In this document: positions 39,729 to 51,779 of the stretch, piece by piece
How the letters are laid out: the number at the start of each line of letters is the position of its first letter
Numbering within the stretch: the first letter of the stretch is position 1
Assembly: GCF_910592395.1 (NCBI RefSeq)
Contig: NC_088317.1
Span: 14,692,001-14,756,000, forward strand
Origin: Lineus longissimus
Taxonomy: Eukaryota; Nemertea; Pilidiophora; Heteronemertea; Lineidae
Reading direction: 5' to 3'
DNA: 64,000 nucleotides
Made by a program: the position numbers and the translations under genes
Notes under the pieces: generated by a model
What the model was told of the DNA's origin: nothing
Seen by the model: only the letters and a program-made list of their open reading frames with translations
The model's database searches: none

Positions 39729-42064
39729 TTATTCTAGAACGAGTCTAGCTGCCAACAAGGGGTAAAACAACGGCGAAGAGATATAACCCCACTTTGACGG
39801 GACCTCTAGCACATTGCGATCATCTCTCCGACCAAGGACAATAACCGACTTTGCCACCGATATCAACACCGGCCACCAGAACGGAAGAGGGGATAGCTGC
39901 GGAACTACCAAGGTTACCCGGAGTGGCCTTGGGTTTTCCTGCAACACGAAAAACAAGACCAAACCTATCATGCAAAAAGGCGGGAAACAATGGTAATTTT
40001 CCGTGCCGGAAGACGTTAACCCCCACAGAACTCGGAAGTGGACAAGGCGTGAAATGCGGCAACGCATTACCATCCCTATCTAGCATTGCATTGGAATCTA
40101 ATGCCATCAAATCAAAGGTATGAGGGCCAAACAACCTATCCAACCTCGACCAAGCCTCCACTGATAACCTCGCGTCTCTCGGAGACAACTTACGAGAAGC
40201 AGCATCCGCCGCGTTCTCCTTCGAAGGCACGTAAGTTAGCTTCATATCGCAATTTAGCCCAGAAATGACCTGAAATATGAACTTGAGTAGCTTGACCAAC
40301 GGATGGTCCCTAACTCCCTGCTTAGCCCATGCCGTTACCAACGCCTGATTGTCCACATATACATCTACCCGTTTGTCCCGTAAGCACTCAGGAATCGCCT
40401 GCAGAGTCTTCAACAAAGCATCAGTCTCCTTCAAATGGATGGGTCTGTTGTCATCCCGTGGCCAGAAACCATGCACCTCCCGACCATCGGGTAGGGAGGC
40501 CCCCCAAGCGAATCCACTGGCATCCGTGGACAAGTTCAAATCCACATGGCGCTCACCCCGCCAATTGGCCCAATCCGAACAATAATCCAGGAAACGCCAG
40601 AACGCTATTTCCTCTCTCAAGTCCCCTTCAACCCGAATATCTGCCTTGGCTTTCCCTGACCGACCGATTTCAATGGCCATTGCCCGGATGTAAAGACTTG
40701 CAGCAGGAACACAAGTTTTGAACGAAACGCACTTGCCCATGAACTTTGCAAAGTCCTTACGGGAACCACGGACTCTGCCAAAATCTGTTCCCTCAACTCT
40801 CTAAATTTCAGTTTCTTATCCGCAGGGATCTGAAATTGTCTTGAAACCGAGTGAACTATCAACCCAAGGTTCAGTAGTGAGCAGGACTGGAACCATAAAC
40901 TCTTCAGAAATTCAATGGTGTAGCCTAACAGAGACAGGGTCGCCGCGTTGCAAAATATCGAGATCCCCGTTTGTTGTACCTTCGAACCTGTTACAAACTT
41001 TGCTGGGCCAAGAAACCTGTCATCCAGATACTGGTTAGTGATCACTCCTTTCAATCTTAAAAACGCCGTTGCCTGCATTCCTATTGACTGATAAACGAAG
41101 GGGGACAAAGACCATCCGAACGGCAAACAATTGTAAACCATGTACCACCCACCAAATTGTATTCCAAAAAAGGTTCTGGACCTCTCAGACAAAATACGTT
41201 GAGATAAGCCGATTTCTCGTCAGTGGATGCCATGAAATCCCCCTTCTCTATCAGACCCGGGATGAGAGCGGAACCTTCCAGTGAAAACGGCACGTGTTTT
41301 ATGAAAAGATTTAAGAACCTTTCATCATGGCACAACCTATTCTTCCTAGTTCCCGTTATCATCAATAGGGGCATAACCAAATATGGTGGAGGAATCTCGC
41401 CCACTCTACCCAGAAGCTTGAGGGAACCATTCCTTAAACCCTCCTCCAAGTGATGGGCTATTTCTTCCTTGTGGGGCTCACAGTTGGCCTAATTATTAAA
41501 GATCCGCGACGGTGGAACTTGTGCGTCGTACAAGACGCCATTGAAATAGCCACTGAATGGTTGAAAAAAGTCAAAAATGTCGACTATTTCTCTTATCCAA
41601 CCTCCCACCATCCGAGATGACCCATCATTTACCAATTTCAATAGAGCTTGCCAATTGGCTACCTTCTGATGTAGCTGACCGGCGACAAAATGCCGATGGT
41701 CCCTTAGCGGTAAGTTGTCCAGTAGTTCCTCCCAATTGTTACCGAGGTCTCCCCACTCTTTTGCCAAGAAACCTGGATCCGAGCGAGCCGAGGGGAAGGG
41801 CCTGCCCTTGTAGTCGACGTATCTCGGTGATCTCAGCCCTGCAGTTGCCGCGACCGGGTTAAATGAAGAATCCAACTCCCATGCTGGTACACTCTGACTG
41901 TTTGCCTGAAACCACAGCAAGGAACACATATAACTAGTGTGTTTGACCCAAGTCCCAGGCAACTGCGGAACAGATACACTTCTGCAAGGCCAGACCCTCC
42001 CCCTCCCGTTCCAACTGGGCATCAGTGTCCCAGGAAACAAGAGAGAAAGCATCTTGCCCTCCCA
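39729..42064 (-). pseudogene. pol: RT-RNase H, copy 2
   Basis: Same domains as copy 1. RNase H and its linker are in one frame (40,740-39,820) with WRGERHVDLNLSTDASGFAW, so the joint broken in copy 1 is intact here. Breaks elsewhere: a loss near 40,745, a one-base loss near 41,193, a stop (GGCCTAATT) near 41,490 and a ~10 bp deletion near 40,010. Confidence 0.8.
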
Positions 42065-42293
42065 ACCAGGCTGCAAAAATACGCAACTACGAGAAAGAAT
42101 AGAAACTCAAAACCTTTATATACCTCTCACAGAGCCCGAGATATATAGTAACATACTTGTAAATTAACACCAGTATATGCCTCATCTCTTCAATTTAACA
42201 TTCAACCTATTCTTGTAAGTGCTTACTGACCTATATATCTCCCAGAGACCTCTCATTATTGACTAATATCCCAACTACAACTACAAGATAGTA

Positions 42294-43317
42294 TTACTCG
42301 GACTTTGTACCATTACTCGTGGTAGCGGACCCGAACTGATGCTGCGGGCATGAGCGAAGTAGGTGCTCACTTGACCCGCAGCCGTAGCAATTCCTCCCGT
42401 ATGGGTTGGGCCCACTTCTCCCAAAAGCACTGCGGAAGTTTCGCCTCCCTCTGAAGCTCCTTCTGTTGAAGCTATTATAACCAAACCCAAAATTTGGTGG
42501 CGCGGGATACCCCGAGAAACCCGACTCGTTCTTTTTCTCCTTCTCCTTCTCCATTTCCCTTTCTTCCTTCTTCTTAGCTTTACGCCAAGAGTCAACCGCC
42601 ACCTGTGCTTTCCGTGCCTGTTCAGTTCCGACCAGACGTGTCATTTAGCCTGCAGCACCGCACAATGCAACATGTAACGGCGGTTCTCCACTGTATCCTC
42701 TGCGTCGACGATCTCCAACAGAGACTATAACAAGACAAAAATAAAAAATTGTCAGCCAACAAGACCACACCAAATTCCCGGTAACACCGCCTTCCAAGCG
42801 TAACACAAGTATTAATTTCAATGCCTTCGCATACCCATCGTCTTAAGGTACATGTAGGCTTAAACCGTAATTCCGCCAAGCTAACGACACCCTACCTTAC
42901 TTTTCGGCAAACAATCCTCATCGCTAACCGATGAAAAGTTCCCGAAATATTCTCCCTGCTGGAAAGGTCGAATGTACGCTGAGTCTACAACGATACCCCA
43001 CAAAAACGAATCCACATACCCCGGCGGACGGGGAAGGCGACATAAGTTACACCCTGAACCTAATCAATGACCCGCCTCCCCAATCAGAGCAAAACGGTTA
43101 CTCACCGACGCCTCGTGACCCATGAGCGCCACTGCCTCCCTGTCAATCTCATCCTTCGAGTATGCATGCAGGAGATGCTTTTCCGACACACTCGCCAGCA
43201 TTTCCGGGGCCCGACAAAGTCATCTGTATTTAGACATTTGAATCTCTTAATCACCGGCAGCGTGTCCGCCCCCAGCAGGGAGTGACCCTTCTGTAACCAA
43301 TACTTAGGAGACGACAT
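42294..43317 (-). pseudogene. gag: gag remnant, copy 2
   Basis: Exon 1 has an intact start (ATG at 43,317, MSSPKYWLQKGHSLLGAD) but a later frame break near 43,215. Part of exons 2 and 3 and the intron between them is deleted (joint near 42,643). The exon-2 acceptor near 42,716 reads TTG in place of TAG. The zinc knuckle is kept. Confidence 0.75.
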
Positions 43318-44309
43318 GATCCCTTCGCAATCAACGAACAAGTGTGCCGAACCTGACGTCCTCGCCCAAAAAAGCGAACCAAAAGCTGCAATGCCAGTGG
43401 TGCACGCCCTAACTTCTCGCCTGAGCTACATGAAACCTACTGTAAAACCTCAGGAAACGTACATTTCCAACTTCCATAAACAACAACCTGAAACCTGTTC
43501 GCCGAAAACCACTAAACTACTACTCCGACGAGACAATGAAAACGGCTCTATCGAAATCATAACCGAATCCAGCCGAACAATAGAATAGCCACGGCCTGGC
43601 TACCTTCCTTCTAAGAAACACACCGCCCGGGCCCGATCAACCACACAGTCATACCATACATTATACACCTCATTTATGATCACCGATCTTTTCTCACTCT
43701 TAAGTAATCTAAGTATTATTTGACTACTTTAATTACTTAGTGCTCTTTTTCCTCTTACATTCTGTCTGCCCTGCACTTATGCTTATTGTACTTTCATCTT
43801 ATGAAAAAGTAAATTTTTCACGGATTCAACAAACGATTTGTAATTTGTAATCTGTAATTTGTACCATCGACACGTGTACCTGCCCGAGTTGGCCTCGGTA
43901 TATCAATAACCTATATAGTCTTGAGCATACATGCGAATGCACTACACATTATGCACTAAGATCGATACGGTGAACTCACTTACATAATTATACCACTAAA
44001 CCACCCACTCGGATCAGCGCCATCCACTTCCTACTTCGAACACTTAACCACAAATCCCATAGCAGACACCAAATTTATTTCCCAACTGACGCTCTTAACC
44101 CAACTGCGCCAGGGCTGACAACTCCTCACTTTGGTTCCTCAATACTTTCCCTACATTATCCTGCACCAGCTCCAACAGCTCCTGCGCCACCATTCCACTA
44201 CCCAACTCTCATCCGGGCAACCTAGCATGGCCTGCCCTCGGGCCTAACCCGACCCAACAGGATAACTCGCTATTTACTACTTCATCAGAGTCGGTCCTCT
44301 AGCTTATCA

Positions 44310-44698
44310 CCTCGGCCATCTTGACGAATCAAGCCTTCCGGCAGCCTGGCCCACCTTGCCCAAGCAAGGTCACCTCCGGCTTATTTCCTCGGCCATCTTG
44401 ACGAATCAAGCCTTCCGGCAGCCTGGCCCACCTTGCCCAAGCAAGGTCACCTCCGGCTTATTTCCTCGGCCATCTTGACGAATCAAGCGTTCCGGCAGCC
44501 TTGAGCCTACCCTGCCCAAGCAGAGTTACTCCCCGGCTTATCACCTCGGCCATCCTGACGAATCAAGCATTCCGGCAGCCTTGAGCCTACTCTTCCCAAG
44601 AAGAGTTACTCCCCGGCATATCACCTCGGCCATCCTGACGAATCAAGCATTCCGGCAGCCTTGAGCCTACCCTTCCGAAGAAGGGTTACTCCCCGGCT
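44310..44698. repeat. 77-80 bp minisatellite, five units (copy 2)
   Basis: Same units as at 38,000-38,463, starting at about 44,310, 44,387, 44,464, 44,544 and 44,624. It has one unit fewer than copy 1. Confidence 0.85.
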
Positions 44699-44823
44699 AT
44701 GCACTAACTCACCTAGTCCAGTGCAAACTACTACAATAGTGCACAATCCACTATGGTAGCGCTGATCCCAAAACCAATCATGCCGAACACAAGAGCTGCC
44801 CAACAGCACGTCCGTCACGGTCG

Positions 44824-44890
44824 GATTTCAAAACCAACTGAGGTTATTAGGCAATCACGTGTTCTCGACGTCACACCACTTCGGATAACA
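44824..44890 (-). repeat. Split direct repeat A1 of copy 2, outer border
   Basis: Matches A1 of copy 1. It ends CTTCGGATAACA, after which unit 2 resumes with CGCTATATCACC. Confidence 0.85.
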
Positions 44891-45024
44891 CGCTATATCA
44901 CCGAATGTCCAATCGTATTTAGTGTAAGATTAGGCTTGGGGTAGCTACGTCCTTGAGTGCATGCAATTGTGGCAACGCATGTCGTAGTGTTTAGTCATAA
45001 CATGAAACACTGCACTCGCACTCG

Positions 45025-46220
45025 TTGAAATTTATGCAACAGCGTCGTGTTATTTCATATTGAATGGATAACCCGCCTACTCTAGTAACAGGCCAAGTTG
45101 CTGTAAATCAAGAAGCACTGCAAATACTGGATCCATTCACCAATAAGATCCTAAGCCCAACAATACCCGATTTCTACTACCGCCACGATGGGTCGAGCCT
45201 AAACAACCGGGAATAATAGAAGGCCTTTCGCAGCCATAAAAGTGGTGGGATAGCTTGTTTTCGTTTCTTCCAATTGGTCTTTAATTGTTATATGAAAAGT
45301 TCTGCTTTAGAGTCATGACCATTCATGACGATTACGTTGTTAACTCTTCAATAGATATCCCACCCCAATAGGGTAATATCGGGCTTGGGGTCTTATTGGC
45401 GAGTGGATCCAGTAGAATCTAATAAGCGAATTAAAATTGTAAAAGGAGGCTGTCGGTTTTGACTCGACGAGGCATTTTTAATAACATCGATCTAGTACCT
45501 GAGAAATCCGTAAGGGGCGCGTTACCAATAACTCTTCTAAAATGAAGGTAAAATATGTATCACATGATCGTAAATTTTTAAAAGATGAAAGTATGTAAAA
45601 AATGATGCGCAAACATAGACCAGCGGAAGAGCAAGAGTATTCTTGAACCTTATAGCAGTGACCATTTGGGTCATCGAAACTTCTTTGATTTATCAATGCT
45701 AGCTTAACCCAGTCTTAGGTTTTTACCGGGTCAAACAAAACTCCTCATATTTAAAAGAGGGTCCGATCCGTGAGGGAGCCCCTCTTCAAGGTGCGTGATC
45801 ACACTAAGACCTATATAGCCTGGGGATCACTATCCTAAGATTATCAATTTGAGAACCAAATCTCCCCTTTCGTTTGCCCATTTCTGCAGGATCGCAATGA
45901 ATTGTGCACAACTGCATGTCGGTCGCTTTTCTCATCGGTGAAAACATATTTTTATGCTGCAAATTTGGCCAAGTCGAAAAGCAATTGCTATTCTTTGACC
46001 TCATGTCCAAATACTTATACACTATCAAGTGGTTTACTCAATAGGGATCAGCTAATTTAATAATAGTAGCCATAAAGACGAGACAAGAAAAAGAGCTCAT
46101 CTCGTCACTGTGCAACGCTGCACTGTGACTAACGAGTACTTCCTCGAGCCGCGACAAGTGGCATGTCATCAAGTCGCCACACGGAGGCCTGAGTTGGAAT
46201 ATGTAAAACCATGCGATTAT
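45025..46220. mobile_element. Unidentified 1.2 kb insertion in unit 2
   Basis: Units 1 and 3 read CACTCGCACTCGCACAAAAATC here. Unit 2 has CACTCG, then 1.2 kb, then AAAAATC. No inverted ends, target duplication or frame above 75 codons could be supported. It may be a worn retroelement piece or sequence lost from the other units. Confidence 0.5.
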
Positions 46221-48155
46221 AAAAAATCAAGATAGACATTGTTGTATCTGGTATCAAACAAATAAAGGGAAGCATCGGGCTACATGTTAGACGAAATTAA
46301 ATGCAAAGCCATTTAGCAAATGTCGAGACAGTTAGATAATATTGCATCAATTGTTCAACCTGAATTGTTTGCAACTCAACGGGGAATTCGCAATTGCTTC
46401 ATCAAAATTGTTTTGACTAACGTATAGAGAATTAAACTGGCTACCAGATCTAGATGCGCCTCATTTAATCTCGATAATGTGATACTTTTTTAAAGGTCCT
46501 CTTCCCACTTTTTTAGGCCTTGTTGCTTTTCCAGCGCAAATCAGATCGGTATCGTCGAGGAGAGGCTGACATGGACTTGTCGAGGTCGTTTCTCCAGAAA
46601 TTTACATCGGCATTGAAAGGAACAAGAATTTGGCAGTTAATACCGGAACATCTCTACAAATAGGCGCTGGTCTCCGTCCAACACTGTAAGTATGACCAGT
46701 TAGCATGTAGTTTGTCACATTTGCTAATTTTCTAGTTGAATCTTTAGCCTGGTTCAAAACTTAAACACTGCAGCGGAATCGGTGTCAAAGCAAGGTGATA
46801 TTCATCCGCCTTACAACAACGTCAAGGAGTTCCCTGATAACCCTAAAGCATCGCTTTGAGATGGGATTTCGTGTGGCAACCTACTGCAATTGTTACAGTA
46901 TCCTGTAACAGTACAATATTTACAAGATTATTGGAAGATTCTCCGTAAAGATTAATATCATAATGTACTCGTACATCTGTACATGAATGAATAAGATCCA
47001 AAACAGGAGTCCTACTAGACAATTTTCTACCTAGGAACTTCAAACTTCAAATACATGTACCTCTAGAGAAGTTGACATCATATATGGCTCTAAAAGAAGA
47101 AATGCCAATTCCCAGAATTGTGAGATGTTCACATCGTTTGTTCCTAGGAAGGCGGCAGTGCAGCATGGCAGCTCTGTTTCTGTGCCTTAACGTTTTTGAA
47201 TGGTGCCGGCTTTGGCTAGGCTTTCTCTCGGTCGGTCATCAAGGGACAGTCCACCAGTACAGAATTACCGAATTGTGACGACTACCAGGCTTGGCAACTG
47301 GCCGGAGAGCAGCACTTGGTCACGTCACGACAATTAAAATTTCAAGCGATTAAACCAAACACGCCATAAACAACTCGGCAAATTCTTCAGTGCAAACTTG
47401 ACGATGCATTGTATATCAAAGCGTATAATCAGTCACCATCATGTGGCAAGACGTACCCATTGCTGTACAGCCAATTGACGAATTTCTTCTCTATTTTTCC
47501 GCCGTTCTCCAAATTTCTTAATCCCATGCATGTACACGCGAATAGTGACTTCTCAGCGTTATTTACTCCCGATCCAACAGTACTTGAATATGCAATTACA
47601 ATGCAGGCGTCCTTACTGGCATATCTATTTACTAAGGACTAAAACTTTCGTACGTACGCTGACATGGCTGATGGAAATGTCTTCGCGATCATGGAGCAGT
47701 TAAAACCCTATATCAATAGAAAAATACCACAAAACACGTCGTTTTACTGTAAAAGTTTGGTCAACGGTACATCCCACCAAGCGCTAAACTGATATACATG
47801 ATATAGTAGCCTTCTTATGCACAGAGGAATATTTCATTACCTAATGCACTAAGAAGTCATCTCTACCTACTGTTGAAGGAGTGAATGATTGGTGATCTGT
47901 ACACAGTCTTCTTTTATAGTTGAAAGTATGGGTTGATAAAGGATTTTAAAGACCTCTGCGCGCGTTATGATCTCGCAGGCATTTGTCTCATCTAGCATAA
48001 AAAGCAACACGCTACTCATACCGAGCCACCATCGTTGTGCCTATATCCATCCTAGAAAGGAGGAGACTTTAGGACTGATATTCACCGCCGGCATGCACGC
48101 TATTGTGTTTGCAGAACGGTTAGTATTAGACCCATTCCCTAGACGATTAGAGATA
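46221..48155. other. Unit spacer with Z fragments, unit 2
   Basis: Continues the shared unit spacer (matches 23,593-25,514). Z1 is frame-shifted near 46,600. A frame at 47,409-47,642 (YNQSPSCGKTYPLLYSQLTN, SDFSALFTPDPTVLEY) is the fullest form of fragment Z2. The frame at 47,072-47,278 is probably chance. Confidence 0.45.
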
Positions 48156-49101
48156 CATTCTGTTTAAGTCATACTGGCCATGGTTCTGCTAAAAAATATC
48201 GATAATGATAAGAGGATCCATGTAAACAGACTGTGATTGTTTTTCTGTTAATCAGGTATCGATCGAACACTATGAGTGAATGAAAAGAAATCAATTATAG
48301 AGGCATCATCATCTTACATATCGTCTGAAGAATTTGTACAAAGTGTGCCAACATAAAGGGGTCTTGTCCGGGCCTTTTGCGTGAGGAAGTCCGATGGTTA
48401 AGAAATCGTTAGTCTTGTTTTGTATTTGTCAGTGTTTCTTAGGTCGAAATATTCGGCTTTTAGAAAAGTCTTAGTTCAGAACTTCTTCAGATTAGTGAAC
48501 GTGATAAGTCATTCATTTCAAGTCTCTTGCAACATATAAACACTACAGTTAAACCTTAACTAAGAATCGTACATGAATCTTGAAAATGGCAGCGACTCCT
48601 GGCCTAGGGTAACCTTCCTTTAACACTCGATGACCTTCCTTTAACACGACGCTCTTTAACACTACGTTGTAATTTATTGACCGAATCTCAACTTCTCGAA
48701 ACTGATGCATTATAATCAGTCTCTTGAATATGCTGCGTACTCAGTTGTTTTCAGATAGGCGTTTATCACAGCAGTTGCCGGTACATGTATGTAGTTAGGA
48801 CATGTTTCCCAAACCCATTTGCACCATGTCTTCAGACCTGAGAGAGAGATTGATAAATCAAGTTGAAAAGCATGCCGAGAATCGGCCAGGCCTAAGCTAG
48901 CCTCTGTCCAGGGAAAGGATATCGTTTTTAATGTTGGACAGATTGTGTCCTTGGAGTCTTGTAATTATATACATGTTGTGCTCATGAGGTAATAAGGTTC
49001 TTAAAGCATGAATTGAGTGTCTGGTTAGCAATCAAATGGCAATAATCTTACGACTTTTGTGTGCACTAAAAAGGAACTGTAAAACTGTTGTTGTTCCATA
49101 G

Positions 49102-50044
49102 GTCTGCACCAAGTTACACGGCATGTACAGAATTAAAGAGAAAATGCCATTTCTGGTAACATCAATATACTTTCACAGAGCTTTAGATGCCATAGTACAT
49201 GTAGTATATAATGCATACTTTTTGTCTGATAAGCAATTCCTTATCTACAAGTTTGAGAACGATAAATGGAATGCGAACGATTTTTATGTCACTAAGCGGA
49301 ATTTAGGAATGGCTGCTTTACAAGACGTATATTTTGTTGCTTGGAGAAAGATGCCAACATATGTATAAATCGCAGGCGAATTTAAAAAATATATCGTTGG
49401 CGCTTATTCAGGAGCAATTCAGAAAAAGCACAGATCGTAAGCCTGCTTTCTATCGCGTGTTCGCCTGCGAGACAAAGTTCCTGATTCGATGGTTAGGCCC
49501 GGATTAGGTCTGGTTTGTCAGTCTGTATAGACTGAAAAGTCTGGGTTTCGTCTTGGAAAGGATCTTTATCAAGAAACTGTACAGCTGTAAATATAAAGAT
49601 ATCGCGACCTTCCACCAAGATTGCCATAACTTATTTGGATGCGAGATTGACGGAAGTTATTATTTTTTCACGCCACGCCCCACACCCGCGATAAGGTATT
49701 ACAAGAGGGGATCGCTGCAGCCGGTGGTGTTGTGGCTTCACGATGGATTTCATGAATTACAGTACACATTTCGAACCGGTCCGTTAACTAACTCACAGCT
49801 TGATATTGGCCTCTTACTAAAAGGCCTTAATTTTCGAGAAACTCATTTACTAAAAGTCCTTAATTTTCGAGGAACGCATTTTCAAAAGCCTAATTATACA
49901 AGTAAGTGCAGTGAAAAGATAGGTTCTGGTGGATTTATCATCAAATCGCTAATCTACAGGTTTTACGTATACACCAGCAACACGGGTAATCTGGTAGTCT
50001 GGTGGTGCCCTCACGTTAAAATCGAAGTCTTTCAACTAGTTTGA
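49102..50044 (+). pseudogene. Gene Y, unit 3
   Basis: The frame starts after a splice acceptor (GTTGTTGTTCCATAG, ends 49,101), giving VCTKLHGMYRIKEKMPFLVT and onward through NAYFLSDKQFLIYKFENDKW. It is stopped at about 49,366 (PTYV then TAA), lacks part of the following segment, and has another stop at about 49,505 (GATTAGGTC). The rest to 50,044 is open and ends VKIEVFQLV. The Y start exon is not identified. Confidence 0.6.
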
Positions 50045-50652
50045 ATCCACATTCAATCAGCCAATGGCAAAATGTCATTGTGATGAATGATCGAAAGGGA
50101 CTCTGGCTGATGGGAATATTATATCTCGTTTTGGAGGAGATATTTTGCACCTAAATCCTTACGTCATTAAAATTGCCGGAAATTTATCCAAATATCAGTG
50201 ATGTGCTGAAAACACTCCAACCTACAGCTAGTCTACTCCTGGCGCTCATTTAGACACACTATTAAAGTGGCCCGTCTTTTTCGCTGGCTTTGAAACATCG
50301 AGTTTAGACGAGAAAAGTTATCTTCTGAGTAACATTTGGTTGGAAATGCCACGTTTGATGGTCAACTGTACCCAAGATCATAAAAAAAGTAGTGCATGAC
50401 TTCAATCCCCCTTAAATGTCATTTCGTGGTTTCAAACTACATATTATGCGACTACGTTTCGTTGAACAATACGTACATAACAGACGTGGATAAACGATGC
50501 CAACGAAAAATCTCCAGTCATTCGAAGTTCACTCGAAATTACATTGTATCTCATATATCTTTTTTTGGTCGAAACTTTGCTAGTTTTAACGGGATTTTTC
50601 CTCATATATTGATACTGTGTAGTGGGTTGATGGTCACCTGTATTTAAAGTGC
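50045..50652 (+). pseudogene. Gene Y downstream fragments, unit 3
   Basis: Same pieces as 15,235-15,845, with extra differences such as missing bases near 50,387. No continuous frame. Confidence 0.4.
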
Positions 50653-51779
50653 ACATACAGATACAAAAGTCAGGTCTGCTCAGTTAATTGAAGGTGAATG
50701 ATTTCATATAACAGATATACCCGCCTATTTTACACGCCGATTGGTACTCTAGGGGGAGCTTCGTGCTCGCTTTGTTACGTGTGGCAAGAAAATATCTGCC
50801 CCACAATACCGCCTTTACATACTTACTCTCAAAATAGTAAGTACCTGCTGGACATTCTTTTTGTCACAAGTATGAATGTATCATTTAACTGATGACAAAA
50901 TGCACTTCAATGATACATCGGATTAGAATCTGTAAATAAATATATGAAAGTGATTTTAGGAAGGGAAAAGCGCCTCAGCCAGATTTTACATAGACGCACT
51001 TATTTGGCGTACTGTAATGTTAAAGGTTATGTCAATACGCACTTGCTGGTGTCTCTGTCGTCATTTTTACTCTTTCGATTATCAGATCATGTTTTAGTAG
51101 TGCTTCCTTAACATATACCCGCTAAAGATGGACACCCTCTTTTCTGAAGACGTTGGTTTGGCCCAGAAGCGGTATTTCTGATCAATTTCACCTTTGTAAT
51201 CATGACGCCTCTTTATTAATGACATCCATTTTTTAGTAACAAGGGTGTTTTAATAGAGAGGTACAATTGTATTTGTTAGCCTGTGATCCAAATACACTTG
51301 TGGGGCGAAAAAAGGAGAGTTATATTGCACCGCCATATAGCAATGGTGGCGTGGCGTTACGTGCATGTCAAGACGAGATTGTTTTGAAAGTACATGTAGT
51401 AAATGTTTTCGAAGAGATATAAAGATTTTTTCGTTGTTTTCTATGATAGGCCTTAAATAGAGAAAGGAAAGGATTTTGAGTTTGTAAAAAAGCTCATAGA
51501 GGGTTTTTATTTCCCTAAAAAAACTCAACGGGGTAAATATATAATTAAATGTTGGCTGAAAAAAACCCTTAAAGTCCTTTCAAGTCCTAAAACGTTTTTT
51601 TCTCGAGAGTATGTTGTTTCTCGGCTGGTAGTTTGAATTCAAAGAAACAATGAGCGAAACTTAAAAGATTGTTAAACTAGATGTATGCTTCAAATGATTA
51701 TAATGTGTACGTTTTCGGAAACCTTGTGACAATTATGACGAAGGTAAAATGGTAATACACCATTGGATAATCCATACAT

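Larger units (their letters stand above)
38657..44890 (-). mobile_element. Ngaro-like element copy 2, 3' end missing
   Basis: This is a second copy in the same orientation, cut at its 3' side inside the recombinase gene, where copy 1 begins. The 5' side is complete: minisatellite (five units) and A1 (44,824-44,890), followed by the unit sequence ACGCTATATCACCG. Besides small frame breaks, ~0.74 kb of gag is deleted near 42,643. Confidence 0.85.
25515..48155. repeat. Array unit 2 (with Ngaro-like and unknown insertions)
   Basis: This is the second copy, about 7.2 kb of unit sequence around a 14.2 kb double Ngaro-like insertion (30,673-44,890) and a 1.2 kb unknown insertion (45,025-46,220). 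It shares the Y deletion with unit 1 (joint near 26,015). It has the empty site for the foldback element (about 30,625-30,634) and for the pogo-like element (about 28,040). Confidence 0.85.

Noticed and set aside
44621-44944. Short frames at the Ngaro-like 5' end and unit 2 joint
   Set aside because: They run across the minisatellite and the insertion border, so cannot be host genes.
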